A DNA stretch of 64,000 bases from Arthrobacter citreus (GTDB lineage: Bacteria > Bacillota > Bacilli > Bacillales > Bacillaceae_G), in contig CP053688.1 in assembly GCA_013200995.1 (NCBI GenBank), forward strand, positions 5,143,262-5,207,261, in the 5' to 3' direction. How positions within the stretch are numbered: position 1 is the first letter of the stretch; every line of letters starts with the position of its first letter. A model generated the notes under the pieces. It made no database searches. It had not been told where the DNA came from and was given only the letters and a program-made list of their open reading frames with translations. Positions 9,977-19,129 of this stretch are shown here, one piece after another. The translations under genes were made by a program, and so were the position numbers.

Positions 9977-10037
9977 ATACAATAATATTCTGAATATATT
10001 GTATATTTTGACAATGACGTTCAACTGCTTATTTAAT
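9977..10037 (+). promoter_or_regulatory. Dyad plus promoter ahead of the MFS/M20 genes
   Basis: ATACAATAATATTC (9977-9990) and GAATATATTGTAT (9992-10004) form a long dyad with one unpaired base. Four bases later TTGACA (10008-10013), an 18-bp spacer and TTTAAT (10032-10037) form a promoter reading into the MFS gene. A dyad just upstream of -35 suits an activator; the divergent PucR-type protein is the obvious candidate. Confidence 0.6.
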
Positions 10038-10080
10038 TAATATTAATCTTGTAAACATTAAAACCAAAAGGAGGTTTGTG

Positions 10081-11307
10081 ATGGGGGACATGGTCAATTC
10101 TTCAAAAGGTAAGGTGATTTTATCCGTACTTTATTTCGGATGGATGGTATCGTATATTGACAGAACGGTCGTGAGTCTTTCCATAGTACAAATGGGAAAG
10201 GATTTATCACTTGATGCATCCAAATTAGGGATTGTACTAAGTGCCTTTTTTATGGGGTATGCGCTGATGCAAATTCCAGGTGGATGGCTTGCAGATCGTT
10301 ATGGATCAAGAAGGGTTATCGTGACAGCTGTTTTATTTTGGTCAATTTTTACAGCTTTGACCGGACTTGCATGGTCACTATCTTCATTGATATTTATTCG
10401 TCTCCTTTTTGGAATAGGAGAAGGTGGATATCCAGCAGCAAGTACAAAGGCGATATCTGATTATTTTCCAGCGGATAAAAGGACGAAAGCTCAATCAACG
10501 ATGATGTCCTCAAATTCACTTGGCGCAGCTGTTGCACCTATAATTTGTGCGCCACTTCTAGCGGTATTAGGATGGAGGCATGTGTTTTGGGTAATCTCCC
10601 TTTTAGGCATAATTGTTGTGATTAGTTTACTAATTACTACTAGGAAATCAAGTAACTATTCTAATAATGATACTGTACATAAACCTAATCGTGAGGAATA
10701 TTTTCAATTATTTCGTAATTCTTATTTATGGAAAGTTCTATTAATATTCTTTTTTATTAACATAACAGGCTGGGGACTTTCTTCATGGATGCCTTCATAT
10801 TTGATGCAGGAACTTGACATAAATCTTAAAGCAGTTGGAATCATTAGTGCTATACCTACTTTGTTCACTGCAGTTGGAATGATTATAAGTGGAAGAATCA
10901 TTAATAAAGTTGGTACAAACGCGAAATATGGTGTCATAACTGCAATTCTTATAGTAGGTGGTTCACTTTATTTGATGACGTATTCATCAAATATTGTTCA
11001 AGTTATTATTTATCAAAGCATTGCAAGTGCTTTTATGTCTTTTATTATGTGTTTTATATTTACACTACCACATCGAATTATGGAACAGAAGGTCGTAGGT
11101 TCGGCATTCGGTATTTTAAATTTTGGTGGCCAAGCTGCTGGAATTTTTTCACCAATCATCATGGGTGCATTAATCGCTTCTTCAAATGGTTCATACAAAA
11201 GTGCATTTTTGTTCTTATCTGCTAGTTGTTTAGTCGCTGCAATTATTGCATGTTTATTACCATCAACTAAGAGAAACGAAGTATTAGATCAGCCAATCGT
11301 AGGCTAA
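10081..11307 (+). CDS. MFS transporter, anion:cation symporter type
   Basis: About 408 aa with 12 predicted membrane spans. The N-terminal YIDRTVVSLSI and the loop GGWLADRYGSRRVI are MFS signatures of the ACS (hexuronate/phthalate-type) group. AAAGGAGG (10067-10074) favours ATG 10081 (6-nt spacing) over GTG 10078. The M20 amidohydrolase gene begins 43 bp after its stop without a terminator, so the two form an operon. Likely imports an organic-acid or acyl-amino-acid substrate for that enzyme; the substrate cannot be read from sequence. Confidence 0.85.
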   Translation: MGDMVNSSKGKVILSVLYFGWMVSYIDRTVVSLSIVQMGKDLSLDASKLGIVLSAFFMGYALMQIPGGWLADRYGSRRVIVTAVLFWSIFTALTGLAWSLSSLIFIRLLFGIGEGGYPAASTKAISDYFPADKRTKAQSTMMSSNSLGAAVAPIICAPLLAVLGWRHVFWVISLLGIIVVISLLITTRKSSNYSNNDTVHKPNREEYFQLFRNSYLWKVLLIFFFINITGWGLSSWMPSYLMQELDINLKAVGIISAIPTLFTAVGMIISGRIINKVGTNAKYGVITAILIVGGSLYLMTYSSNIVQVIIYQSIASAFMSFIMCFIFTLPHRIMEQKVVGSAFGILNFGGQAAGIFSPIIMGALIASSNGSYKSAFLFLSASCLVAAIIACLLPSTKRNEVLDQPIVG

Positions 11308-11350
11308 ACGACTACTGCAGTGAAAAATATACTAAGAAGGGTGATAATGA

Positions 11351-12790
11351 ATGGGAAAATCTAATATTGCTAAATGGATTGAAGAAAATCAGGAAAAGTT
11401 TACAAAAATGGCTAAAGATATTTGGGACCACCCTGAAGTCGGCTACACTGAAATTTACGCATCTACATTGCAAATGAAAGAATTAGAAGAAGCTGGTTTT
11501 CGAGTTACTTCTGGAATCGGTGATGTGCAGACCTCATTTGTTGCTGAATATGGAAAAGGAAAGCCGGTAATCGGTATTCTTGGTGAATTTGATGCTCTTC
11601 CCGGTTTATCTCAAAAAGTCAATCCAAAACAAACACCAGTTATTCAAAATGGTCCAGGTCATGGTTGTGGTCATAATCTGCTTGGAACAGCTGGAGTAGA
11701 AGCTGTTATTGCGTTAAAGGAAAGAATGGATGCAGAAATGCTACCTGGAACGATTCGTTACTATGGATGCCCAGCTGAAGAAATGCTTTCAGGTAAGACT
11801 TTTATGGCTAGGGAAGGTGTATTTGATGATTTGAGTTGCGCTCTTACATGGCATCCAGGGAATAATAATATGACTTCTAATTTTCGTTCTCAAGCATTAA
11901 CTGCCATTGAATTTTTCTTTTCCGGCAGAACTTCCCATGCTGGAGGGGCTCCACACCTTGGAAGGAGTGCCCTTGACGCAGTCGAGTTAATGAATGTCGG
12001 GGCTAATTATTTACGTGAGCATGTACCTGATGGTAGCCGGATTCACTATCAAATCACTAATGGGGGTATGGCACCAAATATCGTGCCAGACAATGCAAGT
12101 GTCTACTATTTCTTGCGCGGAGCAGGCCGAGATCAAGTGGCGGAATTGGAAGAAAGATTAAATAAAGTGGCTCAAGGTGCAGCGATGATGACAGAGACTT
12201 CGGTAAGATGGGAGATTAAAGCGGGATGCTATGATACATTGCCAAATGAAACGCTTAATGAGCTAATGTATACACAAGCCGAAGTAGTAGGAAGAATGGA
12301 GTTTTCTTCAGAAGAAAAGAAATTTGCAGAAGAATTACGTGAAACAGTCGATCCATCTGTCTTAGCAGCAGCAAATGATATCATATTTAGTATTAGTGAT
12401 GATACAAATAAAATACTGGAAACAGACTTTTATCACAACCGAAAGCATTTCGGGCAAACTATGGGAGGATCCACTGATGTAGGAGATGTATCTTGGATTG
12501 TTCCGATGGGACAAATCATGACTACTTGTGCACCTTTAGGAATTCAATTCCATACATGGCAGGCTACAGCCTCTTTTGGTTCAACAATCGGCATGAAAGG
12601 AATGCACTATGCAGCAAAAATTATGGCTTTATCTGCTTACGAATTGCTGAAGGATCAGTCTGGCATTCTTGAAAGAGCGAAAGTTGAATTTGATGCAAGT
12701 ACAAAAGGACTGACTTACAAATGTGGTATACCTACAAGCGTGAAACCACCTGTTTTAAATAGTGAAGCAGTTCCAGTAATGACAAACTAA
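11351..12790 (+). CDS. M20 family amidohydrolase, AbgB-like
   Basis: 479 aa. Metal-binding and catalytic signatures of M20D peptidases are present: GHGCGHNLLG with Cys106 and His108, PAEE with Glu143/Glu144, WHPG with His168, dimerisation-domain SHAGGAPHLGRSALDAVELM, and a C-terminal HTW. Length and motifs fit the p-aminobenzoyl-glutamate hydrolase subunit B (AbgB)/amidohydrolase group, which cleaves an amide between an acyl or aryl group and an amino acid. Substrate is not determined. Second gene of the MFS operon, ended by the terminator at 12841. Confidence 0.85.
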   Translation: MGKSNIAKWIEENQEKFTKMAKDIWDHPEVGYTEIYASTLQMKELEEAGFRVTSGIGDVQTSFVAEYGKGKPVIGILGEFDALPGLSQKVNPKQTPVIQNGPGHGCGHNLLGTAGVEAVIALKERMDAEMLPGTIRYYGCPAEEMLSGKTFMAREGVFDDLSCALTWHPGNNNMTSNFRSQALTAIEFFFSGRTSHAGGAPHLGRSALDAVELMNVGANYLREHVPDGSRIHYQITNGGMAPNIVPDNASVYYFLRGAGRDQVAELEERLNKVAQGAAMMTETSVRWEIKAGCYDTLPNETLNELMYTQAEVVGRMEFSSEEKKFAEELRETVDPSVLAAANDIIFSISDDTNKILETDFYHNRKHFGQTMGGSTDVGDVSWIVPMGQIMTTCAPLGIQFHTWQATASFGSTIGMKGMHYAAKIMALSAYELLKDQSGILERAKVEFDASTKGLTYKCGIPTSVKPPVLNSEAVPVMTN

Positions 12791-12840
12791 GGTATATATG
12801 GACTGGAGTATCTAGAAGATTATTTTTAATTGTGCTATTT

Positions 12841-12871
12841 AGCGTCACCTTTATATGGTGGCGTTTTTTTT
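12841..12871 (+). terminator. Terminator of the MFS/M20 operon
   Basis: CGTCACC / GGTGGCG stem (one G-T pair) with a 7-nt loop, followed by eight T. Confidence 0.88.
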
Positions 12872-13173
12872 GTAAATATAGAATTACAGTTGTTCTTTAT
12901 TAGAAATATTTGGTGAAATCTATCGATTAATATTTAGATGGTTGAGAGAATTGATCAATTTAAAATTCGTATCAACTGTCAGTATAATAAAATTGTAATT
13001 TTGTGGAAATCAAATGCTTGATGAAAGGAGCTGATCGAGCAGATAATGGTATGCAATCAAAATCTATATTCAAGTGCTGTAATTAACAAAAATTTCATAT
13101 CCAATAGCCCCCGTGCCCCTACAATGTAATAGCAAAATTACATAAAAATTTAAAAAATACGGAGGGAATAAAT
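12872..13173 (+). other. Intergenic region ahead of the second complete subtilase
   Basis: No gene I can support. A 27-codon frame from ATG 13045 with a distant AAAGGAG is visible but has no other support. The region must hold the promoter of 13174; I see no clear -35/-10 pair. Confidence 0.4.
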
Positions 13174-16100
13174 ATGAAAAGTGTATGGAAGGTATTAAGT
13201 TTAACAGTACTAGCTACATCTTTAATTGCAGCCCCGACAGCAAATGCTGCAAATACAGGGCTTGTTACTAAGTCTGATGGAAATACAATACATCACGTAA
13301 AAACTTCAGTAAAGATTAATCAGTTTTTAAATGACTTATCTCCTGAGCAAAGAAAAGCACTCCAAGATTTGACCTCAGCTAATGAACAAGTACTAAACAT
13401 TTCACCAGAAAAGGACTTGAACACTTCAAAAGAAATTTCAGTTATTGTCGAATTCAAACAACCAACAGCAAACACTTCAATTTTGTTAGAGAAACTTAAA
13501 GGTAAGTCTTTATCAGAAGAAGAGGCGAATAAAAAATTAGACGGATCACATGATCAATTTAAGAAAGATTTATCTAAATTAAAGGTTAAATACAAAGTGA
13601 AAGATACTTTTAAAGAAGCATTTAATGGTGTTTCAATAACATTGCCCGCCAATCAAGTTAAAAGCTTACTTCAATCTGATGTAGTAAAAAGTGTATATGA
13701 AAATAAAAAAGTTCAGTTAATTGAGCCTATTTCTCCTCTTAAAGAAAACGGGGTAGCAAGCTATAGTGGAAAATCTCCCCAAGAAATAATGGGAGTAGAC
13801 AAGCTTCATAAAAAAGGTATCACAGGAAAAAACGTTAAGATTGGTGTCCTTGATACTGGTATTGATTATAATCATCCAGATTTAAAATATGCATACAAAG
13901 GCGGATACGACTTTGTCGACAACGATAGCGATCCAATGGAGACAACATATAAAGACTGGGAAAAGGCTGGGAAACCAGGAGGGACTGCTTCGGGCTATGT
14001 TACATATCACGGGACACATGTTTCAGGAATAATTGCCGGTCAAAATAAGTCTACATCGAAATATGCAATGGAAGGTGTTGCACCAGACGCACAGCTTTAC
14101 GTATATCGGGTGCTTGGTCCATACAGCACTGGTTCAACAGAAGATATATTAGCTGGTATTGAAAAATCAGTGGAAGACCAAATGGATGTCATAAATCTAT
14201 CTTTAGGTGCAAGTTATAATGATCCGTATTCACCTTTAGCAATTGGGATCAATAATGCAGTATTGTCAGGTGTTACATGTGTTCTAGCTGCAGGTAATGA
14301 TGGTGGTGCAATGTATACGCTTGGCACTCCAGCCGCGTCGGCACTTGGGATTACCGTTGGTTCAAGTAATCCTGAAGTTGCTGAGTACAATTATTTAGGA
14401 TCATTTAAAAGTAATAATACAGTACTAGATTCTGAGATTCATTATGCTACAAATGGTTTTGAAGAAGATCCTAGAAAATTAGAAGGAAAAAGTTTCGCTA
14501 TCGTTGATGTAGGTCAAGGACAAGAAACCGATTTTAATAGTAAAAACGTCAATGGAAAAATTGCGCTAGTGTCAACTGGTGTAACTTCTCTTCAGGATAA
14601 GGTCAGGTTAGCAAAAAAATACGGAGCAGCGGCTGTATTTATGTATAGTACTTCTAATGGCTATGTATCTGACAAGCTACCAGTAGCGATTGAAAATACA
14701 TATGCTTATATTTTAAGTGGGGAACAAGGAAAAGCTTTTAAAGAAGTCTTAAAGAATGAAAAAGCAAAATATACATTTACGACACTTCAAAAAAATGTGC
14801 TATACACTGAAGATTCACTTTCCTATTTTAGTTCACGTGGTCCTGCATTAATGACATACGATATAAAACCAGAGGTGACTGCGCCAGGCTTAAATATCAT
14901 GTCAACTGTTCCGCCATATGTATATGGTGAAAAATATGATGGAGTGTATTCATATGGTTACGCCCCTCTTTCTGGAACTTCTATGGCGACACCGGAAGTA
15001 ACAGGGGTGGCAGCCTTACTAATTGAGGAAAATCCAAAAGCAACACCTGCTGACATAAAAACAATTTTAATGAACACTGCTGATACAATGAATGGAAATT
15101 ATAGCGTTTTTGAAAGTGGTGCCGGGCGTGTCGATGCTCTAAAGGCGATTAATTCCGATGCCTCTTTCCAAGTTCAAGATAAAACAACAAATATTAATAA
15201 TAATGAAGAAGTGCAAGTCGATGATTTAACAGGAGCATTAAGCTTTGGTAGTTTATATTCAAATGGAGAAGCAGTACAGGATAAGAGAACCATAAAGATC
15301 CAAAACAATAGTAATAAGGAAAAAATCTTTGAAGTTAATGTAAGCTATCAAACAGTAAGAGATTCACTTGATTCGACAGCAAACGGAGTAAAAATAAGAA
15401 CGAGCAGGACCTTTGTACTCCTAAAAGGAAAAAGTCAGCAAAATATAGAAGCATCAATAGAGTTCCCTGCATCTGCCAAATATGGTATGTATGAAGGAAT
15501 TATCACATTTACAAATGTTTTAAATCCAGATGAAACATACAAGATGCCATTTGGTGCTCGTAAAGTAAAAGAAGGAATTGAATATCTAAATACGAGCTCA
15601 GGAATATCAACAATTAACAACGGTAATTTAAATTACAACAGTATGGCATCTGCAACTTTTAAATTAAATTCTCACATTCGATCTCTTGATATTTTCTTAG
15701 CGGATACAAACTCAGAAGATATCGGATACCTTGGATATTATGATGGAGTAGGAATACCAGAAAATCAAGATGTTAAATTAAACAATTTCTTCGATGGAGA
15801 TTATTATCCTATTGGAATAACAACTGAACAGTTGGTAGGTATTGAACCTACTCAAGTAAAACCTGGTACGTATAATGTGAAATTTGTATTTACAGAAGAA
15901 AATGGAAAACAAATTATTATGGTAAAGCCGATTTCTGTTGATAATTCAAAACCTGAAATGACAACGAACTTAGCTGATGGTGTTATTGAAGTAGATCCTA
16001 ATAATCCAATTGAAATAAAAGGGAATGTAATGGATCAAGGAGTAAAAGAATTAATAGCGGCTGGTTCTGAAATAACGCAAGGAAATAACAAACTTTATTA

Positions 16101-17229
16101 TAAATACAACACTAATTATCCGACTACCCAAACTCTTGATACAAATGGGAATTTTACTTTTGCCAGAAATAATATACCTAGCACCTTAAGTGTATTACCA
16201 ATTGAAATGTATGCAATGGATTATATAGGAAATAAAACAAATTCATTGCAATACTATTTTGTTAAAAAAGGATCTCCTTACGTGACAAGTATTGCTAATC
16301 ATAAAGAAGTATCTCAAGGTGACACAATTACATTCGATGTAAATGCTGTAAATCAAGGGGTATTTAAAACTGCAGAATTAGAATTCAAGTACGATCCAAA
16401 TATTCTTTCATTTAATGATATGACTTTAGTTGATAAAATAAAAGATCGATTTGATTCAACAATAACAAATGAAAACGGAACAATTAAAGTCAACTTACAG
16501 GCGAAAGACACATCCTGGAGTCCAGAAAATGTATTATCGATGATGAAACTGACAGCAACAGTTAAAAATGATAAGTATTTTAATGATTATACAAAAGTCA
16601 CCATATCAAAAGCTAATTTTACAAACCTATCTGATGTGAAAACAGCTAGTGGACGTATCGATCCATCAATTAAAATTAATGCTACGAATTCTCAAATATT
16701 AGGCACTATGAATGGAGAAGCAGTCTATAAAGTAGTAGCAACTGGACCTGTAAAGTTGTTTGATTACTCTAAAATGGGTGCTACTGTAAAGGTAATTGAT
16801 AATAACGGCAAGGAGTATGTTGGAAAAGTATTAGATACTCCTAATTTTGAAGTAGATTCATTACCGTCTAGTGACTCATTCAAGTTAGTATTAGATATCC
16901 CTGGCCATTTTACAGTACAAAAATCCTTCTATATAGGGCTAGATGATAAAATTGGTGAAAAGAAATTTATTGATAAGAAACTAACAAGTGCTGGAGATGT
17001 AAACAAAGACAATGTTATCGATATACTAGATGCAATTTATCTACAAGATCATTGGGGTACAAATGACCGCAAAGGAGATATTAACTTCGATGGTAAGATT
17101 GATATGACTGACATGAATTATATTAAGCAAAACTTCCTTATGGAAAATCCAACAGTTCCTCATCAAAATAAACCGAAGTCAACTGAAAATGGGAAAACAT
17201 TACAAAGTATTATTGAGAGTCTAAATTAA
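13174..17229 (+). CDS. Secreted S8 subtilase with cohesin-like and dockerin-like modules (paralog)
   Basis: 1351 aa; ATG after CGGAGGG. Signal peptide 1-25 (ending ANA). Same module order as 634-4758. I9-like propeptide; catalytic Asp227 (VLDTGID), His279 (HGTHVSG), Asn375 (AAGND), Ser603 (SGTSMATPE). PA-type insert about 440-530. Beta modules follow, then a cohesin-like module at about 1035-1150 (KKGSPYVTS..., FKYDPNILSF), a regulatory-like beta module with DIPGHFTV, and a dockerin-like pair (GDVNKDNVIDILDA, DINFDGKIDMTD). Odd feature: the usual PHVAG after the nucleophile reads PEVTG, so a near-invariant His is Glu here; the triad itself is intact. Expected extracellular. Confidence 0.92.
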   Translation: MKSVWKVLSLTVLATSLIAAPTANAANTGLVTKSDGNTIHHVKTSVKINQFLNDLSPEQRKALQDLTSANEQVLNISPEKDLNTSKEISVIVEFKQPTANTSILLEKLKGKSLSEEEANKKLDGSHDQFKKDLSKLKVKYKVKDTFKEAFNGVSITLPANQVKSLLQSDVVKSVYENKKVQLIEPISPLKENGVASYSGKSPQEIMGVDKLHKKGITGKNVKIGVLDTGIDYNHPDLKYAYKGGYDFVDNDSDPMETTYKDWEKAGKPGGTASGYVTYHGTHVSGIIAGQNKSTSKYAMEGVAPDAQLYVYRVLGPYSTGSTEDILAGIEKSVEDQMDVINLSLGASYNDPYSPLAIGINNAVLSGVTCVLAAGNDGGAMYTLGTPAASALGITVGSSNPEVAEYNYLGSFKSNNTVLDSEIHYATNGFEEDPRKLEGKSFAIVDVGQGQETDFNSKNVNGKIALVSTGVTSLQDKVRLAKKYGAAAVFMYSTSNGYVSDKLPVAIENTYAYILSGEQGKAFKEVLKNEKAKYTFTTLQKNVLYTEDSLSYFSSRGPALMTYDIKPEVTAPGLNIMSTVPPYVYGEKYDGVYSYGYAPLSGTSMATPEVTGVAALLIEENPKATPADIKTILMNTADTMNGNYSVFESGAGRVDALKAINSDASFQVQDKTTNINNNEEVQVDDLTGALSFGSLYSNGEAVQDKRTIKIQNNSNKEKIFEVNVSYQTVRDSLDSTANGVKIRTSRTFVLLKGKSQQNIEASIEFPASAKYGMYEGIITFTNVLNPDETYKMPFGARKVKEGIEYLNTSSGISTINNGNLNYNSMASATFKLNSHIRSLDIFLADTNSEDIGYLGYYDGVGIPENQDVKLNNFFDGDYYPIGITTEQLVGIEPTQVKPGTYNVKFVFTEENGKQIIMVKPISVDNSKPEMTTNLADGVIEVDPNNPIEIKGNVMDQGVKELIAAGSEITQGNNKLYYKYNTNYPTTQTLDTNGNFTFARNNIPSTLSVLPIEMYAMDYIGNKTNSLQYYFVKKGSPYVTSIANHKEVSQGDTITFDVNAVNQGVFKTAELEFKYDPNILSFNDMTLVDKIKDRFDSTITNENGTIKVNLQAKDTSWSPENVLSMMKLTATVKNDKYFNDYTKVTISKANFTNLSDVKTASGRIDPSIKINATNSQILGTMNGEAVYKVVATGPVKLFDYSKMGATVKVIDNNGKEYVGKVLDTPNFEVDSLPSSDSFKLVLDIPGHFTVQKSFYIGLDDKIGEKKFIDKKLTSAGDVNKDNVIDILDAIYLQDHWGTNDRKGDINFDGKIDMTDMNYIKQNFLMENPTVPHQNKPKSTENGKTLQSIIESLN

Positions 17230-17244
17230 TTAAATTGTAAGAAG

Positions 17245-17287
17245 AACTAGTCCTAAGATGTAGATTATAATTAGGACTAGTTTTTTT
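17245..17287 (+). terminator. Terminator of the second complete subtilase
   Basis: AACTAGTCCTAA / TTAGGACTAGTT 12-bp stem followed by T-run. Confidence 0.93.
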
Positions 17288-17658
17288 AGTAGGATAAATG
17301 CAAACAGATCATTAATAGCAAAAAGAGAAAAAATAGTTGTAATGTATTAAAAAGAGTTAATTCAAAATAGGTTCATATATACATTATTTATTGAATTATT
17401 AGAAGTTGTATCGTACTTTGGAAATTGTTTTGTGGAGAAGTTATTTTAGTTATGTAGTACTTTAGAATCCTATATAAAGTTCGTAGTTTACCAAGACTTT
17501 ACAAACTATAAATTTCAAATTTATACTGAAATAGTTGGAATTTTATTTCATTTGAATATTCGTTAAAATTGAAATTTATTTTCAATAATAAGATCTATTT
17601 TTCCAAAAATTAGACTAGTGTAAGTTTTGGTAAATATATTAATGGGAGGAGAATTTAT
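17288..17658 (+). other. AT-rich intergenic region with a dyad upstream of the serine hydrolase
   Basis: No coding frame. A dyad ATTGAAA (17568-17574) / TTTCAAT (17580-17586) lies about 75 bp ahead of the start and may be an operator. No convincing promoter pair was found by eye. Confidence 0.4.
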
Positions 17659-19053
17659 TTGACTCGAATAACTCGAAGTATTGTAACATCAACCTTAACT
17701 CTTGCTTTAGTAACTGCAACAGGCTCTGCTAGCTATGCACAAACAATTTCAGACAAAACCTCAATTCAAGCGGAGGTGAATGGAATGAAACAAACCAAAA
17801 ATAGTGAGAACTTTCCTGTATTAAAGAAAGTTAAACGGCCTGAAGAAGTCGGATTCTCATCTGAAAAACTAAAACAAGTAGATGAATTGATCCAACAAGA
17901 CGTAGACCATGGTTTTCCTGGTGCAGTTCTAATGATTATCAAAGATGGGAAAATCGTAAAAAACACTGCATATGGTTATGCGAAAAAATATGATGGACTA
18001 ACACCACTGAAACATCCTGAAAAAATGAAGACTACTACAATGTTTGATTTAGCGTCAAACACAAAAATGTATGCGGTTAACTTCGCTTTACAACATCTTG
18101 TTAGTTTAGGGAAAATAGACCTAAATTCAACTGTACAATCATATTTTCCAAATTTTAAAGACAAACCAACTGATGTGATTAAAGGGAAGGATACTTTACG
18201 CTTAATCGATATTTTACATCACACTGCAGGCTTCCCTGCTGACCCACAATATCATAATCTATCTGTAGCCGGATCTTTATATACACAAGACCGTAATGAA
18301 ACATTAGAGAAGATCGCTGAAACACCACTTGAATATGTACCTGGTACGAAAAATATTTATAGTGATGTAGATTATATGATCCTTGGTTTTATTATTGAAA
18401 AAGTAACTGGTCAACGACTTGACGATTATGTTGAAAATACGATATATAAGCCACTAGGTCTAAAGCACACTATGTTTAATCCGTTGCAAAAAGGATTTAA
18501 ACCAAAAGATTTTGCGGCAACAGAGCTAGAAGGGAATACTCGTGACGGTGTCATCTCCTTCCCAAATATTCGTACATATACTTTACAAGGTGAAGTTCAC
18601 GATGAAAAAGCTTATTACTCTATGGGCGGTGTCTCTGGTCACGCGGGACTTTTCTCTACGACAAACGATTTAGCTGTTCTATTACAAGTAATGCTAAACG
18701 GAGGTGGATATGGCAAAGTAAAACTATTTGATCAAAAGACTGTTGATCAGTTTACAGCACCTTCCGATTTAAATCCAACTTACGGTTTAGGATGGAGAAG
18801 AAATGGTTCTTCTAGTATGGCATCTACATTTGGATTGTACGCAAGTCCAAATGCGATTGGCCATACTGGATGGGTTGGTACTCTGACAATTATCGATCCA
18901 GATAATGACTTAGGTATTGTTTTATTGACGAACAAAAAACATTCACCAGTCATTGATCCAGCAACAAATCCGAACAAGTTTGAAGGGGATGACTTTGCTA
19001 CAGGACAATACAAAGCTGTAGCGACTGCCGTATATGAAGCGTTGTTAAAATAA
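17659..19053 (+). CDS. Secreted serine hydrolase, beta-lactamase/PBP4*-like
   Basis: 464 aa. TTG start chosen because GGGAGGA lies 8 nt upstream. Signal peptide 1-27 (ASYA cleavage). Class C beta-lactamase-like fold with SxxK at Ser133-Lys136 (SNTK), a YSD in the position of the YxN motif (Tyr234) and HTG near 405 in place of KTG. Resembles the B. subtilis YbbE/AmlE and E. coli YfeW (PBP4B) group, implicated in peptidoglycan fragment processing rather than antibiotic resistance. Monocistronic; converges on the MerR gene through the terminator at 19092-19120. Confidence 0.85.
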   Translation: MTRITRSIVTSTLTLALVTATGSASYAQTISDKTSIQAEVNGMKQTKNSENFPVLKKVKRPEEVGFSSEKLKQVDELIQQDVDHGFPGAVLMIIKDGKIVKNTAYGYAKKYDGLTPLKHPEKMKTTTMFDLASNTKMYAVNFALQHLVSLGKIDLNSTVQSYFPNFKDKPTDVIKGKDTLRLIDILHHTAGFPADPQYHNLSVAGSLYTQDRNETLEKIAETPLEYVPGTKNIYSDVDYMILGFIIEKVTGQRLDDYVENTIYKPLGLKHTMFNPLQKGFKPKDFAATELEGNTRDGVISFPNIRTYTLQGEVHDEKAYYSMGGVSGHAGLFSTTNDLAVLLQVMLNGGGYGKVKLFDQKTVDQFTAPSDLNPTYGLGWRRNGSSSMASTFGLYASPNAIGHTGWVGTLTIIDPDNDLGIVLLTNKKHSPVIDPATNPNKFEGDDFATGQYKAVATAVYEALLK

Positions 19054-19091
19054 TGTGATTTTAACTAAAATAGGAAGCTTTGAAAACAATA

Positions 19092-19120
19092 AGACAGCAA
19101 GAGTAATATTCTTGCTGTCT
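19092..19120. terminator. Bidirectional terminator between convergent genes
   Basis: AGACAGCAAG / CTTGCTGTCT perfect 10-bp stem between the stop of the serine hydrolase (+) and the stop of the MerR gene (-). T-rich flanks are modest on both sides. Confidence 0.75.
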
Positions 19121-19129
19121 AAAGTATCT

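Noticed and set aside
13045..13128. 27-codon frame upstream of the second complete subtilase
   Set aside because: SD is about 15 nt away, no hydrophobic or conserved feature, ends shortly before the subtilase SD; more likely leader DNA.
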